Of a DNA stretch of 64,000 nt, positions 45,465 through 56,471 are shown one piece after another; within the stretch, counting starts at the first letter, position 1; each line of letters opens with the position of its first letter. The notes beneath the pieces are model-generated. The model worked only from the letters and a program-made list of their open reading frames with translations. It was not told the DNA's origin and did no database searches. Both the position numbers and the translations under genes were made by a program. The DNA comes from Anaspis maculata. Taxonomy: Eukaryota; Arthropoda; Insecta; Coleoptera; Scraptiidae. The stretch covers positions 55,011,423 to 55,075,422 of the forward strand of contig OX421968.1 of the NCBI GenBank assembly GCA_949128115.1, read 5' to 3'.

Positions 45465-47827
45465 CCCACTAAACATGAAACATCATATGAACGTTTGTGA
45501 ACGTTATATTTGTTGTTCAGAAAATAACGTTCTTGAAAACCGTTCAAGACACGTTAATGTGACGTGATTTGCCAAACGTTCTATTTATGAACATAAATGT
45601 AACGTTAATAAGGAGACGGCATTCTTCAGTTTTTAATGTAACGTTTCCAGGATGATTTTCGGCAAACGTTCGCAAGAAAACGTTATTTGAACGTTCCTTT
45701 TTATAAGTAAATATGATGTTATATTTTGAACAGTTAAATAACGAGTTTGAACAAACGTTCGCTAGAAAACGTTATTTGAACGTTTCTTTTTATAAATGAA
45801 TATGATGTTATATTTTGAACGGTTGAATAACGAGTTGGAGCAAACGTTCGAAAGTCAACGTTTTTAAATTGTTTTTGTTTCAAAGGTTTTTTGATGTTCA
45901 AAACTTGCACGTTGAAAATTCATAACTTGAATGAGTGTTTTCAGCAAAACGTACATGTGTTTTTCATTGTTTAAAATCAACATGACGTTTCGAAGAGAAC
46001 GTTTCAGTAATTGTTTTTAAGAAACTTTTTTCAAAATTGTGTTGAAAACACTGTTTCCTATCTATCTCGCATTGTGTAAGTGTAAGTATACAACGCTTTC
46101 TATTCATATAAAGTACAAATGAATACTTTATTATTCAAGTTATTATTGCTACATTTTGTGCGTTTGTGGTTTGTGCGTTGTGCATTGATGAAAGACAATA
46201 AGAATGTACCTACCTACTAAAAATTTTTGGTTAAATAATCCTGCCTACATAAATTACCAGCATTCAGCAAAATCCATCATGTATTTATAAATGTCCTGAT
46301 GACGTTTGAACGAGAACGTTCAAAAAACGATTTGCCAAAAACGTTTATAAAACGTAAAAAGTATGAACAACGCTTAACGGCGTCTTTGAGCAAGCGTAGT
46401 ATGAATCCTCTCGCGAAAAATCTTGCGGCATTAGGCGACGGCAAGCACCACAGCTCGACCGCCATCGTTGTTGTCCACTAAGTACGTGCAAAAGTTTATT
46501 GTGCTTCGAAGAAGTTACGATTTTCGATTAGCTACCCCGACTGACGGTAAAGAGTGACGAAGAACGAACACTGCAAGTGCGATGTCGTCCGTCGTCGCCA
46601 TATTCTGTAAGTATGGAATTTACAATTTTCTATAGTTGAAATTAATTTTGAGTCCACTCTGACTGACTAAAGTAGGGCTGAAGGTCATTTCTCAATGTGT
46701 TTCAGGTAGCTTCAGGGAGAAAGCCATTATTGAAGCGGTGCAAAACTTGAAGGAAAAAACTGCACCTGCGTCTTCTACACCAAATCACCCAGTGATATTT
46801 CCTTTTCCCTCTGACTTGCTGGACAGAGGTAGAGTACAGATAAATAATTGGAAAACATCGTCAAGCAATGGTTCCGTAGCAGGAACCAACGCTGAAATAC
46901 TCTATGAATGACCCTTTAGTAACACGTGACTTAAGTTACCTATACCGAATCTATCTTATCTTAAGTTTTGTTTAGAAAATAATTATATGTAGTTTTATTC
47001 ATTTAAAAGTTTTTTTGTCCAAAAATGTTTCATTTAATCATTTTTTAGTTAGTATCTTTTGTAATAAAATCAGTATACATATGTAGCATTATTGTTACTA
47101 TTATTCAACAGAAGGTATCTGGTTCTGAAATAGACTAATATTATTAAATTAACAAATCTTTTACTTTAGAGTTTAGACACATTTCTAATTTCTATCATAG
47201 TGATATGTAGCTCCGGCTTGCATGGTTCACGATAATGATAATAATAATAATCGTTGAAGTTTAGGTTCACGCTACGAAAAAAAAAATCACTCAGGTATTA
47301 ATAGGTAAGGAACTAAGGACTGAAATTAGGTAGCAGAAATCAACAACAGACTTTCATTTTCATTATGATGCATCCATCTGATTTGTTGCTACTTCATTGA
47401 TGGCAACCAATTCCATGGTATTATCTCATAATGAAAATTGAGTCAATTGTTTATTTTTGCAACATTATTCCAGTTAGATACCTATTATTCGAACGTTTCA
47501 TTGTTGAATAATTAAAAACATCTATTTAACATGAGGAAACATACATTAATAGAACGTTCATTCCATAACATTAAAAAGTAGTAAGAGTACAAAACGTTCA
47601 CCGAACGTGATGCAATCAATGTCCAAACGTTGTTCATTTTTCAACGTTTAAAAACCATTCCAACGAAAACGTTCTTGTGAGAACGTTTTTGTGAGAACGT
47701 TCAATAAGGCGAATATAGGACTTGTATAAAACGTTAATTTGACATCAAATGAACGTCAAATCCGAACGTTCTTGTTCAAGAGTGAACGTTATTTGAACAA
47801 TAGTATGACGTTATTTTGTTTAGTGGG
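45465..47827. mobile_element. CACTA-like non-autonomous element with GAACGTT subterminal repeats
   Basis: The ends are CCCACTAAACA and its exact mirror TGTTTAGTGGG. CT flanks both sides, and the P9 arm reads on (CCTCCCATCATC) when it is removed. Dozens of AACGTT/GAACGTTC motifs crowd 45480-46340 and 47560-47820, in both orientations. Part of this is an 88 bp tandem repeat at 45664, 45753 and 45841. A CACTA end, a 2 bp duplication and dense subterminal repeats fit the CMC group. No transposase was recognised. Confidence 0.7.
46582..46911 (+). CDS. Small two-exon gene inside the CACTA-like element
   Basis: Exon 1 (46582-46606) starts ATG with MSSVVAIF and ends at T/GTAAGT. Exon 2 (46706-46911) follows GTGTTTCAG and reads CSFREKAIIEAVQNLKEKTA, then NHPVIFPFPSDLLDRGRVQ and NNWKTSSSNGSVAGTNAEIL to TGA, 76 residues in all. 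AATAAAA follows at about 47062. It is GC-richer than its surroundings. It may be a truncated transposon gene or a captured host gene start; no family was recognised. Confidence 0.45.
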
Positions 47828-48041
47828 CTCCCATCATCAGAGTAAGATAGTCTTCCTTACAGCGATAGGATAAATCAGCATCCTCCAAGAGAAAAAATCA
47901 TAAAGTCAGAACCGGACTTTCGATTCCAAAAATTTCTAAACTGGACGCAAGCCATAACATCACGCTTTATCGTCCTCTCATTTGCATTTGAGAAAAATAT
48001 TCTGAAGTGGGGGTCCGTTGTATTTGCTAAAATTTTGCACT

Positions 48042-48793
48042 TTGGCTTGCACAGCGGCTTTTGATACGCTAGAGAGAAAGTATGTGGGTGAAAAGTTGAA
48101 TAACATGGGAATTCGTGGAAGTGTGAATGAATGGGTAATGTCATATCTGGATGGTAGAAAATTTAAGGTGAGAGTGGGAGAAGCGTGGTCAGGAGTGTAT
48201 GGGGTTGGTTGACACTGGCACACCTCAGGGGGTAGTTGCGGGGCCTAGTGTTTTTCTGCTGTATGTGAATGACCTCCCCGACCATATCAGCCATGGCAAA
48301 GTAATAATGTACGCTGACGACACCACTATTCTGTTGTCAGCAAGAACAATGGATGAACTGTATGATCAGTTATCATTGACGATAAAGGAATTTAATGACT
48401 GGTGTACCTCAAATCGACTAATGTTAAATTATGACAAGACAGTTTTACTCAATTTCAAAACCAAAATTCTCGTCGTGGACGAGAATGTAGACTGGGGCCG
48501 TCACATTGATGGTGTGTGCAAGAGGGTAGCTCAGCTTAATTTTGCTATAACAATACTCAAGAGTAACCTGGACCGGAACTATGTACTAAATGTGTATTTC
48601 GCGATGGTGTATCCGGTGATCTTATACAATATCATTGTGTAGGGATGCGGTGGTACTCTTGAGAGACTTTTTGTACTACAAAAAAGAGTAGTGCGCAACA
48701 TCTTTGGCATGAGGCCTAGGGAGACCTGTCAGGGGGTTTTCAGAGACAGTGGCATACTGACGGTGGCTTGTATTTACCTGTATAAATTATTGA

Positions 48794-48856
<63 letters not shown>

Positions 48857-49392
48857 ATGATGATGATATGATGATGATATATATGATATATATATATATA
48901 TATATATATCAGAACAGAGGGAGGCTGACGTTGCATAGTGACAAGCATGAGTATGTGACAAGAAACAGGGCTAAGATATGTGTCGACAAAGTAAATAGGG
49001 CACTAACAAAGAGATCACCCAAATATGCGGGAAGCGCATATTTCAATAAGCTGCCTTCGCACATAGCCAACGTTGCAAACAGAATTAAAAAAAAAAAAAA
49101 AAAAAAAAACAAAAGTATACCTTATCCAGAACTGTTTTTATACTGTCATCTGAGTACATAGCAATCTAAGACCAGGCTCGATATAAATATGTATTCGTGG
49201 AGTCAGTCCACTGCTGTGATATGCTTGTTATTGTTGATGTTAATGTTTTTGTCCATATTCTGTCTATTTCTTCGTGTATCTATTTATTATTTATTGTATA
49301 CCTATGTATATACTATTTGCCTTACAAACTGACGTGGCTATGATTTTAATGAAGTGATCTTTGAGCTGAATAAATTATTCATTTATTTATTT
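48042..49392 (+). pseudogene. LINE reverse transcriptase fragment with AT microsatellite
   Basis: Frames give AAFDTLERKYVGEKLNNMG, then TGTPQGVVAGPSVFLLYVND, the catalytic YADD at 48310-48321, then LMLNYDKTVLLNF, a stop at 48640, ERLFVLQKRVVRNIFGMRPR and a tail SPKYAGSAYFNKLPSHIANV. The N-terminal RT part is missing and frames shift near 48200. A run of A (49087-49109) and an ATTTATTT end close it. ACT at 48039-48041 and 49393-49395 is the visible target duplication in the P9 arm. Confidence 0.85.
48797..48909. repeat. (AT)n and (GAT)n microsatellite within the LINE
   Basis: About 27 AT units are followed by GATGATGATATGATGATGAT and more AT units. It interrupts the RT C-terminal coding sequence, so it grew after the LINE died. 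Confidence 0.95.
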
Positions 49393-49669
49393 ACTGTTTT
49401 ACATTTCATCCTGTAGATATTTTACGTAAAGCTTCCTGATCTTCCTGATCTTAACCGAATTGACCGGTTTATCGGATTGACCGGTTTAACCGGTTAATCG
49501 GACTGACCTGTTAACCGGTTTGACTGGTTCATAACCGGTCAACTGCGGACAATTTTGACCGGTTAAAAATTCCAATTGTGATCGCTTATTTGTAACTGTA
49601 ACCGGCTTTGCACCAACTTACCAACCTATGCATAGCATTTTGAAATATGTACGAGTCTGTATAATTATA

Positions 49670-50410
49670 CAGGTGTCCCGAAAATATACCAACAACGTTT
49701 AAAGGCAGCTTCCTCTCATCAAAACAAGAAAAAAAGTTCCCATGAACATGGGTCCGGAAACGATTCTTAAGTGAGCTACAGGCCCCTAAAGGTGGGACCC
49801 TGAAGATGGTTTTTATTCAATATCTCCAAAACCATTCAAGGGAAATCAATCAAACTTGACACATCCACTGACCTTCTTATGCCCAACAAAATGGGGCAAG
49901 ACTAATTCCAAAATAATTCACCAGGGGTGGATCAGGCTAAGGTGTGGGGGTAAAAATAACCCTTCTCTTTTGAATGTGAATTGTTTCCAAATTCAACAAG
50001 AAATTATAGAATATTAGAGTTTTCTACCAAAAAAAAGGTTCTCCTGTTCAACCTCAATAGATGCACCGTTTACGAGATATTTGAGTTTGAATGTATGGAA
50101 ACGTGGTCAGAAATGCTAATTTTTAATTACGATATTCAAGACGAAAGAAAAACTATTTCAAAGCGACTTCATTTTTGTTAGGCATTCAAATGTTGTTAAT
50201 CATAGGAAGGTTATTGTGTCAAACTTGATTGATTTTTCTTGAACGGTTTCGGAAATATTAATTGAACAACCATCTTCAGGGTCCCACCTTTAGGGGCCTG
50301 TAGCTCCCTTATGAAGCGTTTCCGGACCCATGTTCATAGGAACTTTTCTTCTTATTTTGACGAGAGGAAGCTGTCCTAGAACGTTGTCGGTGTATTTTCG
50401 GGAGACCTTG
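49670..50410. mobile_element. Palindromic element P10, 0.74 kb
   Basis: CAGGTGTCCCGAAAATATAC is mirrored near 50390-50410. The arms carry GTGAGCTACAGGCCCCTAAA and CCTGAAGATGGTTTTT and their mirrors. TA flanks both ends. The arms match the non-coding 3' end of the mariner fragment at 40310. Confidence 0.88.
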
Positions 50411-50588
50411 TATGTTCATAGAAATTATAAATGTTTATTATTTTGCTTATTTTTTGGTAAAATTTGAAATAACAGACGTCAACAGAGTATACCTAAGGTA
50501 ACACACAAAATGCAGGAGAGAGTTTCAGGAGGGCCATTATTCAATATTCATGATTCATATCCCGCTTTTCAGCTGAAAGCGCATTTAG

Positions 50589-50727
50589 AGGTGCGCTTTT
50601 AGGGGCTATCCGTTCATGTTTGAGTTTTCAAAAATACATATTACCATCAAATCGAGCGGCCATATGTCATTGTAATATGTAATTTGGAACACTCAAATAC
50701 AAATCGATAGCCCATAAAAGCGCACCT
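50589..50727. mobile_element. MITE with AGGTGCGCTTTTA ends
   Basis: AGGTGCGCTTTTAGGGGCTA is mirrored, with small changes, by TAGCCCATAAAAGCGCACCT at the right. Length 139 bp. It lies between P10 and P11. Confidence 0.75.
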
Positions 50728-50774
50728 TTTCCTCGTAGTTTGATTGGTATAAGTATAAAAATTAAAAATAAATA

Positions 50775-52046
50775 AACTGCTCAACATTTGAAATGTCCGT
50801 ATCGAAAATTTTGCCCATTTTCAAAACGGTATAACTTTGGATTGTCTCAACCGATTTCGATTTTATTTTCACGGTTGTTTAGATACATCTTCCAGCAATC
50901 TACCTGGTTGACGAGATTTTTTGACTTATTCCAATTACATTCGTTACAGGGTGAAATGTAGAGCATTGCAAAATTGTGCATAGTTCAATAGATCCCCATT
51001 TTTGAGAACAATTTTTTTTTCCAAATTATAACGGTATCATCATGAAGCCTGATGTCCTATCTCGAAACGATTTTGAATTTTCCAGATCAGAAGTCCAACA
51101 ATGATGACATGATTTTTTTTTTGTCAAAGTTTCATTTCAGTCATTTCGGTTGGCAATAGAATTTTGGATGATAAGAACCTGTAATTTTGCATGCTTGTTG
51201 CTTGAACTGTTAGGAAACTGTTGTTCTTTCAGAAACCACTTTCCCGGTTCGCGTTCTCGAATGAAAAGGAAAATATTGTGAACGCGCAAAAAAATTGTTT
51301 CCGGATTTCGAAGAATAACTTCTTTCAAGGTCCATCTTATCGATTTATTCAGACCATTTCCAGATCAAAGTCGGTCTGTCTGCCTGTCTGTGTGTCTAAC
51401 GCTGTGTAATCGTCCATGATAACTCCCAAGCGGTATACCCAATTGAGCTGAAATTTGGTATGCAGCCATAGTATAGGCGTCTAATGAACTTATGTGATTT
51501 TGGTTGAAATCCGCCATTAGAGAGCGCACTTATTGCATCGTATCAATATCGGAATTTTTGACGTAATGACCTCAAATTGGATATGTAGATGTTTTGTTGG
51601 TTCAGAAACACATTCAAAAATTTTAGTTTGAATATGTTTCAGAAATAAAACCTCAATTTATCATTTTTTAGAGATGTCCAAAATGCAACTTTTACAAACA
51701 AAAATCATATCATCATTGTTGAACTTCTGATCTGGAAAATTCAACAACCGTTTTGAGACAAGACATCAGGTTTCATGATTTTGATTATATCGTTAGAATT
51801 TGAAAAAAAAATTGTTCACGGAAACGGGGATCTCTTGAACTAAGCACAATTTTCACCCTGTACATTTCACCCTGTAACGAATGTAATAGAAATAAATTGA
51901 AAATTATCGCCAACTAAGTAGATTGCTGAAAGATGTATCTAAGCAACCGTGAAGACAAAATCGAAATCGGTTGAGACAATCCAAAGTTACACCATTTTGA
52001 AAAAAGGGAAAATTTTCGATACCGACATTTCAAATGTTAAGCAGTT
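50775..52046. mobile_element. Palindromic element P11 (AACTGC family)
   Basis: AACTGCTCAACATTTGAAAT at the left is mirrored, with one change, by ATTTCAAATGTTAAGCAGTT, with TA on both sides. The arms of about 350 bp contain AATCGGTTGAGACAATCCAA and CAGGGTGAAATG. The loop holds the CTGTCTGCCTGTCTG dispersed repeat. Confidence 0.88.
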
Positions 52047-52052
52047 TATAAA

Positions 52053-53499
52053 CAGGTGTCCCTGTTCAACTGTTTGATCGCGAAGATTTTGCCAGTGGAT
52101 GAAGCATGAAAAATTGGGCTTTTTGAAAAAAACTTTTTCCAAAAACGTATATCAACTCGAGATAGAACCCTTCTAAGTTAAAATTGAAATATAGTTTTTT
52201 CTAGTGATGTGAATTTTCCGGAAATTTAAAACTCGGAAATTTTTCCGGAAAATTTCCGGAAATTTTCCGCGAAATTTTCCGCAAGGGTTCAGAATTGATT
52301 GAAACTAGTCACGTTGTCTTGTTCATAACTTTTCTATTTCAACAACACCAAATAAGTATATTATATAATTAAAATATACTGTGACGCAATAATGGACTAA
52401 TTCACAAAAATATAATTTTAAACACTTGAAAATGAAAAATTAATAGTCTTACTAGGATTCAAACATTTTATCATTGATCTGTCATGATTTTTTCATCAAT
52501 TAAGAGTGAGGAGTGAGGTCAAGTTCACCGAATCCGAGACCGATTCGCATCTTCTTACTCTCAAACCCGCGGCAAATTTGAAATTTTGGAAAATTTCCAA
52601 ATTTCGCTCGGAAAATTTTCCGGAAATTTTCCAGATTGGAAATTTTCCGAGACGGAAAATTTCTGAACTCACATCACTAGTTTTTTCCACATACTTTTCG
52701 CACCGTTGAACAATTTCGCCTCACATTTTGGATACGTGATTATCAAGTTAATCTCCAAAAACTGTCACTAAAGGACTTTAAATGATTTTGAGTTTCGACA
52801 CATATTGGTCCAATGGCCTGGATATTGGGGGAATCGTCCCTGTTCTCCTCTTAATTTCTGCGCCACTGACTATTCTGCAAAAATGCCTAGGCATTTGGAC
52901 TCTGCAATCAATTTAAAGGAAAAAATTACTCCTGACAACTTTTGTTAAAGGCTTCGTTTTCGAGATAATTGAATCATGTTTGAAAAAATCTTGTAAACCA
53001 ATTTCAAGAGCCCAAAAAATATTTTTTTTCGAAAACTTGTTGCTTCTTAGCTGAAAACGCCTGGAAAGTCTGTTTCAGTAAAGAAATCATGACTTTTCCC
53101 CGATCATTATCTTTAATTTCTTGGAATTGGCGTTTTCAACATGTTTTCCAAACATTCGGATCCAAATATCTTGACAATGAAGCTTTTAATCAAAATTTGT
53201 CAGGAGTAACTTTTTCTTCTAAATTGATTGCAGAATTCAACTGCCTAGGCATTTCTGCAAAATAGACAGTGGCGTAGAAATCATGGAAGATAACAGGGAC
53301 GAGCTATGTGAAATTTGAGGCAAATTGGTTCAACGGTGTGGAAATTATGTGAAGAAAACGGTATTTTAATCTCAACTTTGAATGGCTTTATCTCAGTCTT
53401 TGTACGTTTCTGAACAAAGTTTTCTGGAGAAAGTCCACCTATTTGTTGATGCTTTATCCGCTGTCAAAACGTTTGCGATTAAACACGAAACATCCTTTA
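52053..53499. mobile_element. Palindromic element P12, with a hAT MITE inside
   Basis: CAGGTGTCCCTGTTCAACTG and the mirror region ending AACATCCTTTA. GCGAAGATTTTGCCAGTGGA matches the right arm loosely, and inner arms at about 52870-53010 and 53110-53270 match better (TGCCTAGGCATTT and its mirror). P15 shares the terminal phrase GATTTTGCCAGT. Confidence 0.75.
52194..52687. mobile_element. hAT MITE with exact 8 bp TSD
   Basis: The element 52202-52679 starts TAGTGATGTGAA and ends TCACATCACTA, flanked by GTTTTTTC on both sides (52194-52201, 52680-52687). Subterminal repeats of GGAAATTTTCCGG fill both ends. This is a full hAT signature without a transposase. It is related in its end sequence to 4575-6316. 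Confidence 0.9.
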
Positions 53500-53779
53500 T
53501 ATTTAAAAATCTTGGAAGTCTACTTCAGCGTTTTGATCTTTTGGTTTAAATATGTCAAATTTCAACTTCACTTCCCACGAAATTGAACCCTCAATCCAAA
53601 AATAAATAAATAGGTACCTGCAAGTTTCCCGTACTTTTGCCATCATACACAATAATTGTGATAAACATATTTTCAAAAGACTAGGTATAGGTAAGTGAGT
53701 AGGTACTTGCAGCTTATAGGTGGTATCATAAGCATGAACTCTGCATTACCTCCGCTGTGATAATTACCCTATACCATGA
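53500..53779. other. No feature recognised
   Basis: This is probably interior sequence of the hAT-like element. No coding signal. Confidence 0.4.
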
Positions 53780-54223
53780 TGCACCAGTTGTTCAAATTCA
53801 CCGGTGATTGACCACTAGTTGTAGTAACTGATTAACCGTAAACGATTTTGAACAAATGGTCCATAACCGGTCTTCTACCCTTCACCGGTTATTGGTTGTT
53901 TAATCGTAACCGTTCAAGTCAGTTAACCGCAACCGGTCAATAACCGGTTATTGACCGGTTAACCGTTACCGACCGTAACCGGTTATTGACCGGTTAACCG
54001 TAACCGGTTATTCCTTTGCAAAATTTGACCGGTTATTCGAATTTTTTGACCGGTTAACCATAACCGGTTGACAGCACTAACACCTCCTGAAGGTGAATAA
54101 CGGAAAGACTGAGCTCACTGACCGTCAAAACAGAATTGAAATGGTTTGTGTCATTCAAAAGTTATTGTGATCCAAATTCGGACCAATTTTTCCCTCGCGA
54201 CAACATATTTGTTGCGCAATTTA

Positions 54224-55034
54224 GATCCATTTGTTGGATGATTTAACATCACTGTACAGAATTACCCCTTTTCCTTTTTGTGGAAGATTGCACCAATGTT
54301 GGTATTCTCTGTCTCTTAATATGTTTCTAATGCAACTGCTAGATTTCTTTGTTTTTGGTACCTGTGAAACTTCAGTTTGACTAATATTTAATTTTTTGAA
54401 ACAAAAGTCTCTCTCCTGGTTATAAGAATCTTTTAAGAACACAAAATGTGAGTTTTCAAGAATAGTATTTATTAATTTGTTGAACATAAGCCTCCCAGTA
54501 CGCGTTGAACAATTCAAGACCTTTGACATTTTTGGGAGCGTATAAGAAACTGTTGGGAGTGTCACCAGGAATTTGTAAAATTTCTCTAACAGAACTTTTG
54601 ATCAACAAATTAATTTTTTCTAAAAATGATTTACATAGTTTCTCGTACGGGGCAGTTTGAAACGAGTATGTTATTGTGGGAGGAATGTACTGATTCATAA
54701 CAGTCAGTTTTTGATGTGGATCTAAAAGATTTGTTTTTGGTAATAACTGGTGAGCAAACTTTTTGGTGATTTCTGCCGTGTCAATAATTGGTGTGTTACT
54801 GTAGGACACCCCAAGATACTTGATTTTCTCGTCATTTTTTATGTTAGTTATTGTCATACCACTACTTGATATAAACTGCTTGACAATTGAACTGCAACAC
54901 CTAAAAATTGGGTGCGTTTTCAAACTGAGATAGCTCGAAAAATATTTGACGGATTCCAGAAATTCAGGCATGTGAGGAAAGATCATTTCTTTGACTATCG
55001 AGTGCTGGTATTGATGATAAGTTTGATTGCACAA
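54224..55034 (-). pseudogene. R2-like LINE, RT thumb and linker piece
   Basis: The minus strand reads NIKNDEKIKYLGVSYSNTPI, DPHQKLTVMNQYIPPTITYS, KSSVREILQIPGDTPNSFLY, a frameshift near 54480, then FVFLKDSYNQERDFCFKKL and REYQHWCNLPQKGKGVILYS, ending NKWI where P9 begins. This order (thumb, LP.KGKG, then Cys-His and endonuclease in the other pieces) is that of R2-group LINEs. The RT palm is missing, so it is 5'-truncated. Confidence 0.82.
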
Positions 55035-55584
55035 TTTGTGATATACAGGGTGCCAGTATCCCCTATTCTTTCCTCATTTCGCTTGATAAGTTGCCGTCGG
55101 ATTTCTCTCCACATTCAAATGAGCTGTACAACCAGTGAGCAATATGGTAAGCTCCACCTGTTTATAGCACGAAACTTGAATCTTCAACTTTCAAGTGTCG
55201 CTAGGAACTAAACTGCTGGACAACGAAGCTGTCGGTATCGGAAAAATGGTTCGACTTTGAAGACTAATAACTTCCGATTGCCGGATGCGATTTCCGTTTT
55301 GTTCATTGTGTTGATTAGCCTAATGCTTCCGTGACCTATCATGTAAAAGTGAATGTTGAGAAACTTCATGTAAAATTTCTACAGGGTGATACGTAAAATG
55401 CTTCAAAATTGTACCGAATTCATCGTACCCCCATTTGTCGAAAAAATGTTCTTATGTATTCTAATACAAAAACCATGAAGTGTGGTGTCTTACCTCGAAA
55501 CGGTTTTGGAATTATCCGGATTGGAAGTCTAACATCGAAGATATACATTTTTATTTTGAATGTTACAGATTTGCCTTGTTGGCA

Positions 55585-56145
55585 GCATTTTGTTGCCTGT
55601 AATGTACTTACCCTGACTTGTCTTTACATATATGAAGCCATCAATTTTGTTGTAAAAAAACAGACATTTTTGAGAGCAACTGTCGAGAACATACGCACGA
55701 CAAACGCAACCGCACGGATCTTCTTGGGGACCGATACAATTATGCATATTTGCAAAAAAAATCAATTTAACCTCATGAAGACATATAATAGACTCCCAGT
55801 GGCCTTTAGGCGGCAGCTGCCTAGGCAGCTGCCTCTCAGGGCTATGGCGGGAAGGCTCAAGGACTTTCTCCTTGGGAGGGCGCATTATTCTCTCTCTGAA
55901 TATTTTTCCGATGACGGGGTAGGTAGCCTACGGGGATGACTCTGGTTCCTGCTTCGTCTTTTTTTCTCTGTGATAAGTTGGATGTATTTTTTTTGTTATT
56001 GTATATAGTTTGTTGTTTTGTTATAGTTATTGATAATTTGACATGTTGTTCTGTTATAGTTTGTTATTGATAATTTGACATGTCCCACGCCCTCCATGGG
56101 TATTTCTTGTATTTACGAGGGAACAAATAAAGGAATTGAATTGAA
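55585..56145 (+). pseudogene. LINE C-terminal and 3' end fragment
   Basis: The frame gives a LINE-type tail: FLRATVENIRTTNATARIFL, then LMKTYNRLPVAFRRQLPRQL and RLKDFLLGRAHYSLSEYF, ending near 55937. The 3' end carries AATAAAGGAATTGAATTGAA, a GAATT tail. The loop of P3 shows the uninterrupted sequence on both sides (GCCTTGTTGGCA and GACATTGAGC). 5'-truncated. Confidence 0.75.
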
Positions 56146-56471
56146 TTGACATTGAGCAAGATTGTTCGTACAACAGTCCAGGACAATTTCACTTTCAACA
56201 CAACCCGAATATTTGGTGTGGGGCCAAGCAGGGGGCACTTTTCAAGTGGTTGTCCCTGCCTGTTTTTCGTACGTTGGATTTCGTCAGAATTACATCAAAA
56301 TTTTAGATATGGAACATGTTCTATTTGCAGATTTAAGCCCCTGAACATGGTAACGATGTGAAACTTCAGTGTCCGAGTGAAGTAAAGCCCCCTTCCCTGG
56401 ACGTTATACTTTTTGTGCTTGTGCTATGCCTGAGTTTCGTAAATCTGCAACATTCAACATAAAAATTTATA

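Larger units (their letters stand above)
49445..54079. mobile_element. hAT-like element with ACCGGTT ends, four elements nested inside
   Basis: The right end, reverse complemented, reads TAGTGCTGTCAACCGG, and ACCGGTTA motifs cluster at both ends (49445-49620, 53780-54079). The P9 arm stops at CTTCCTGATCTT on the left and resumes with CACCTCCTGAAGG on the right, so one insertion accounts for 4.6 kb. The left terminus lacks a clear TAGTG end and shows a small duplication (CCTGATCTT twice). No transposase remains. Confidence 0.6.
44331..54221. mobile_element. Giant nested palindromic element P9
   Basis: AACTGCGCAACAAATATGTT at the left is mirrored by AACATATTTGTTGCGCAATT at the right, each flanked by TA. 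The inner arms run 44331-44930 on the left. On the right they run 45190-45464, 47830-48041, 49393-49450 and 54080-54221, with three insertions between. Without them the element would be about 1.5 kb. It belongs to the AACTGC end family with P3, P11 and P13, and it interrupts the R2-like LINE. Other features inside are listed separately. Confidence 0.9.

Noticed and set aside
45465..47827. Calling the element a true CACTA by its CACTA pentamer alone
   Set aside because: The exact inverted ends begin CCCACTA, two bases earlier, and no transposase was seen, so it is only called CACTA-like.
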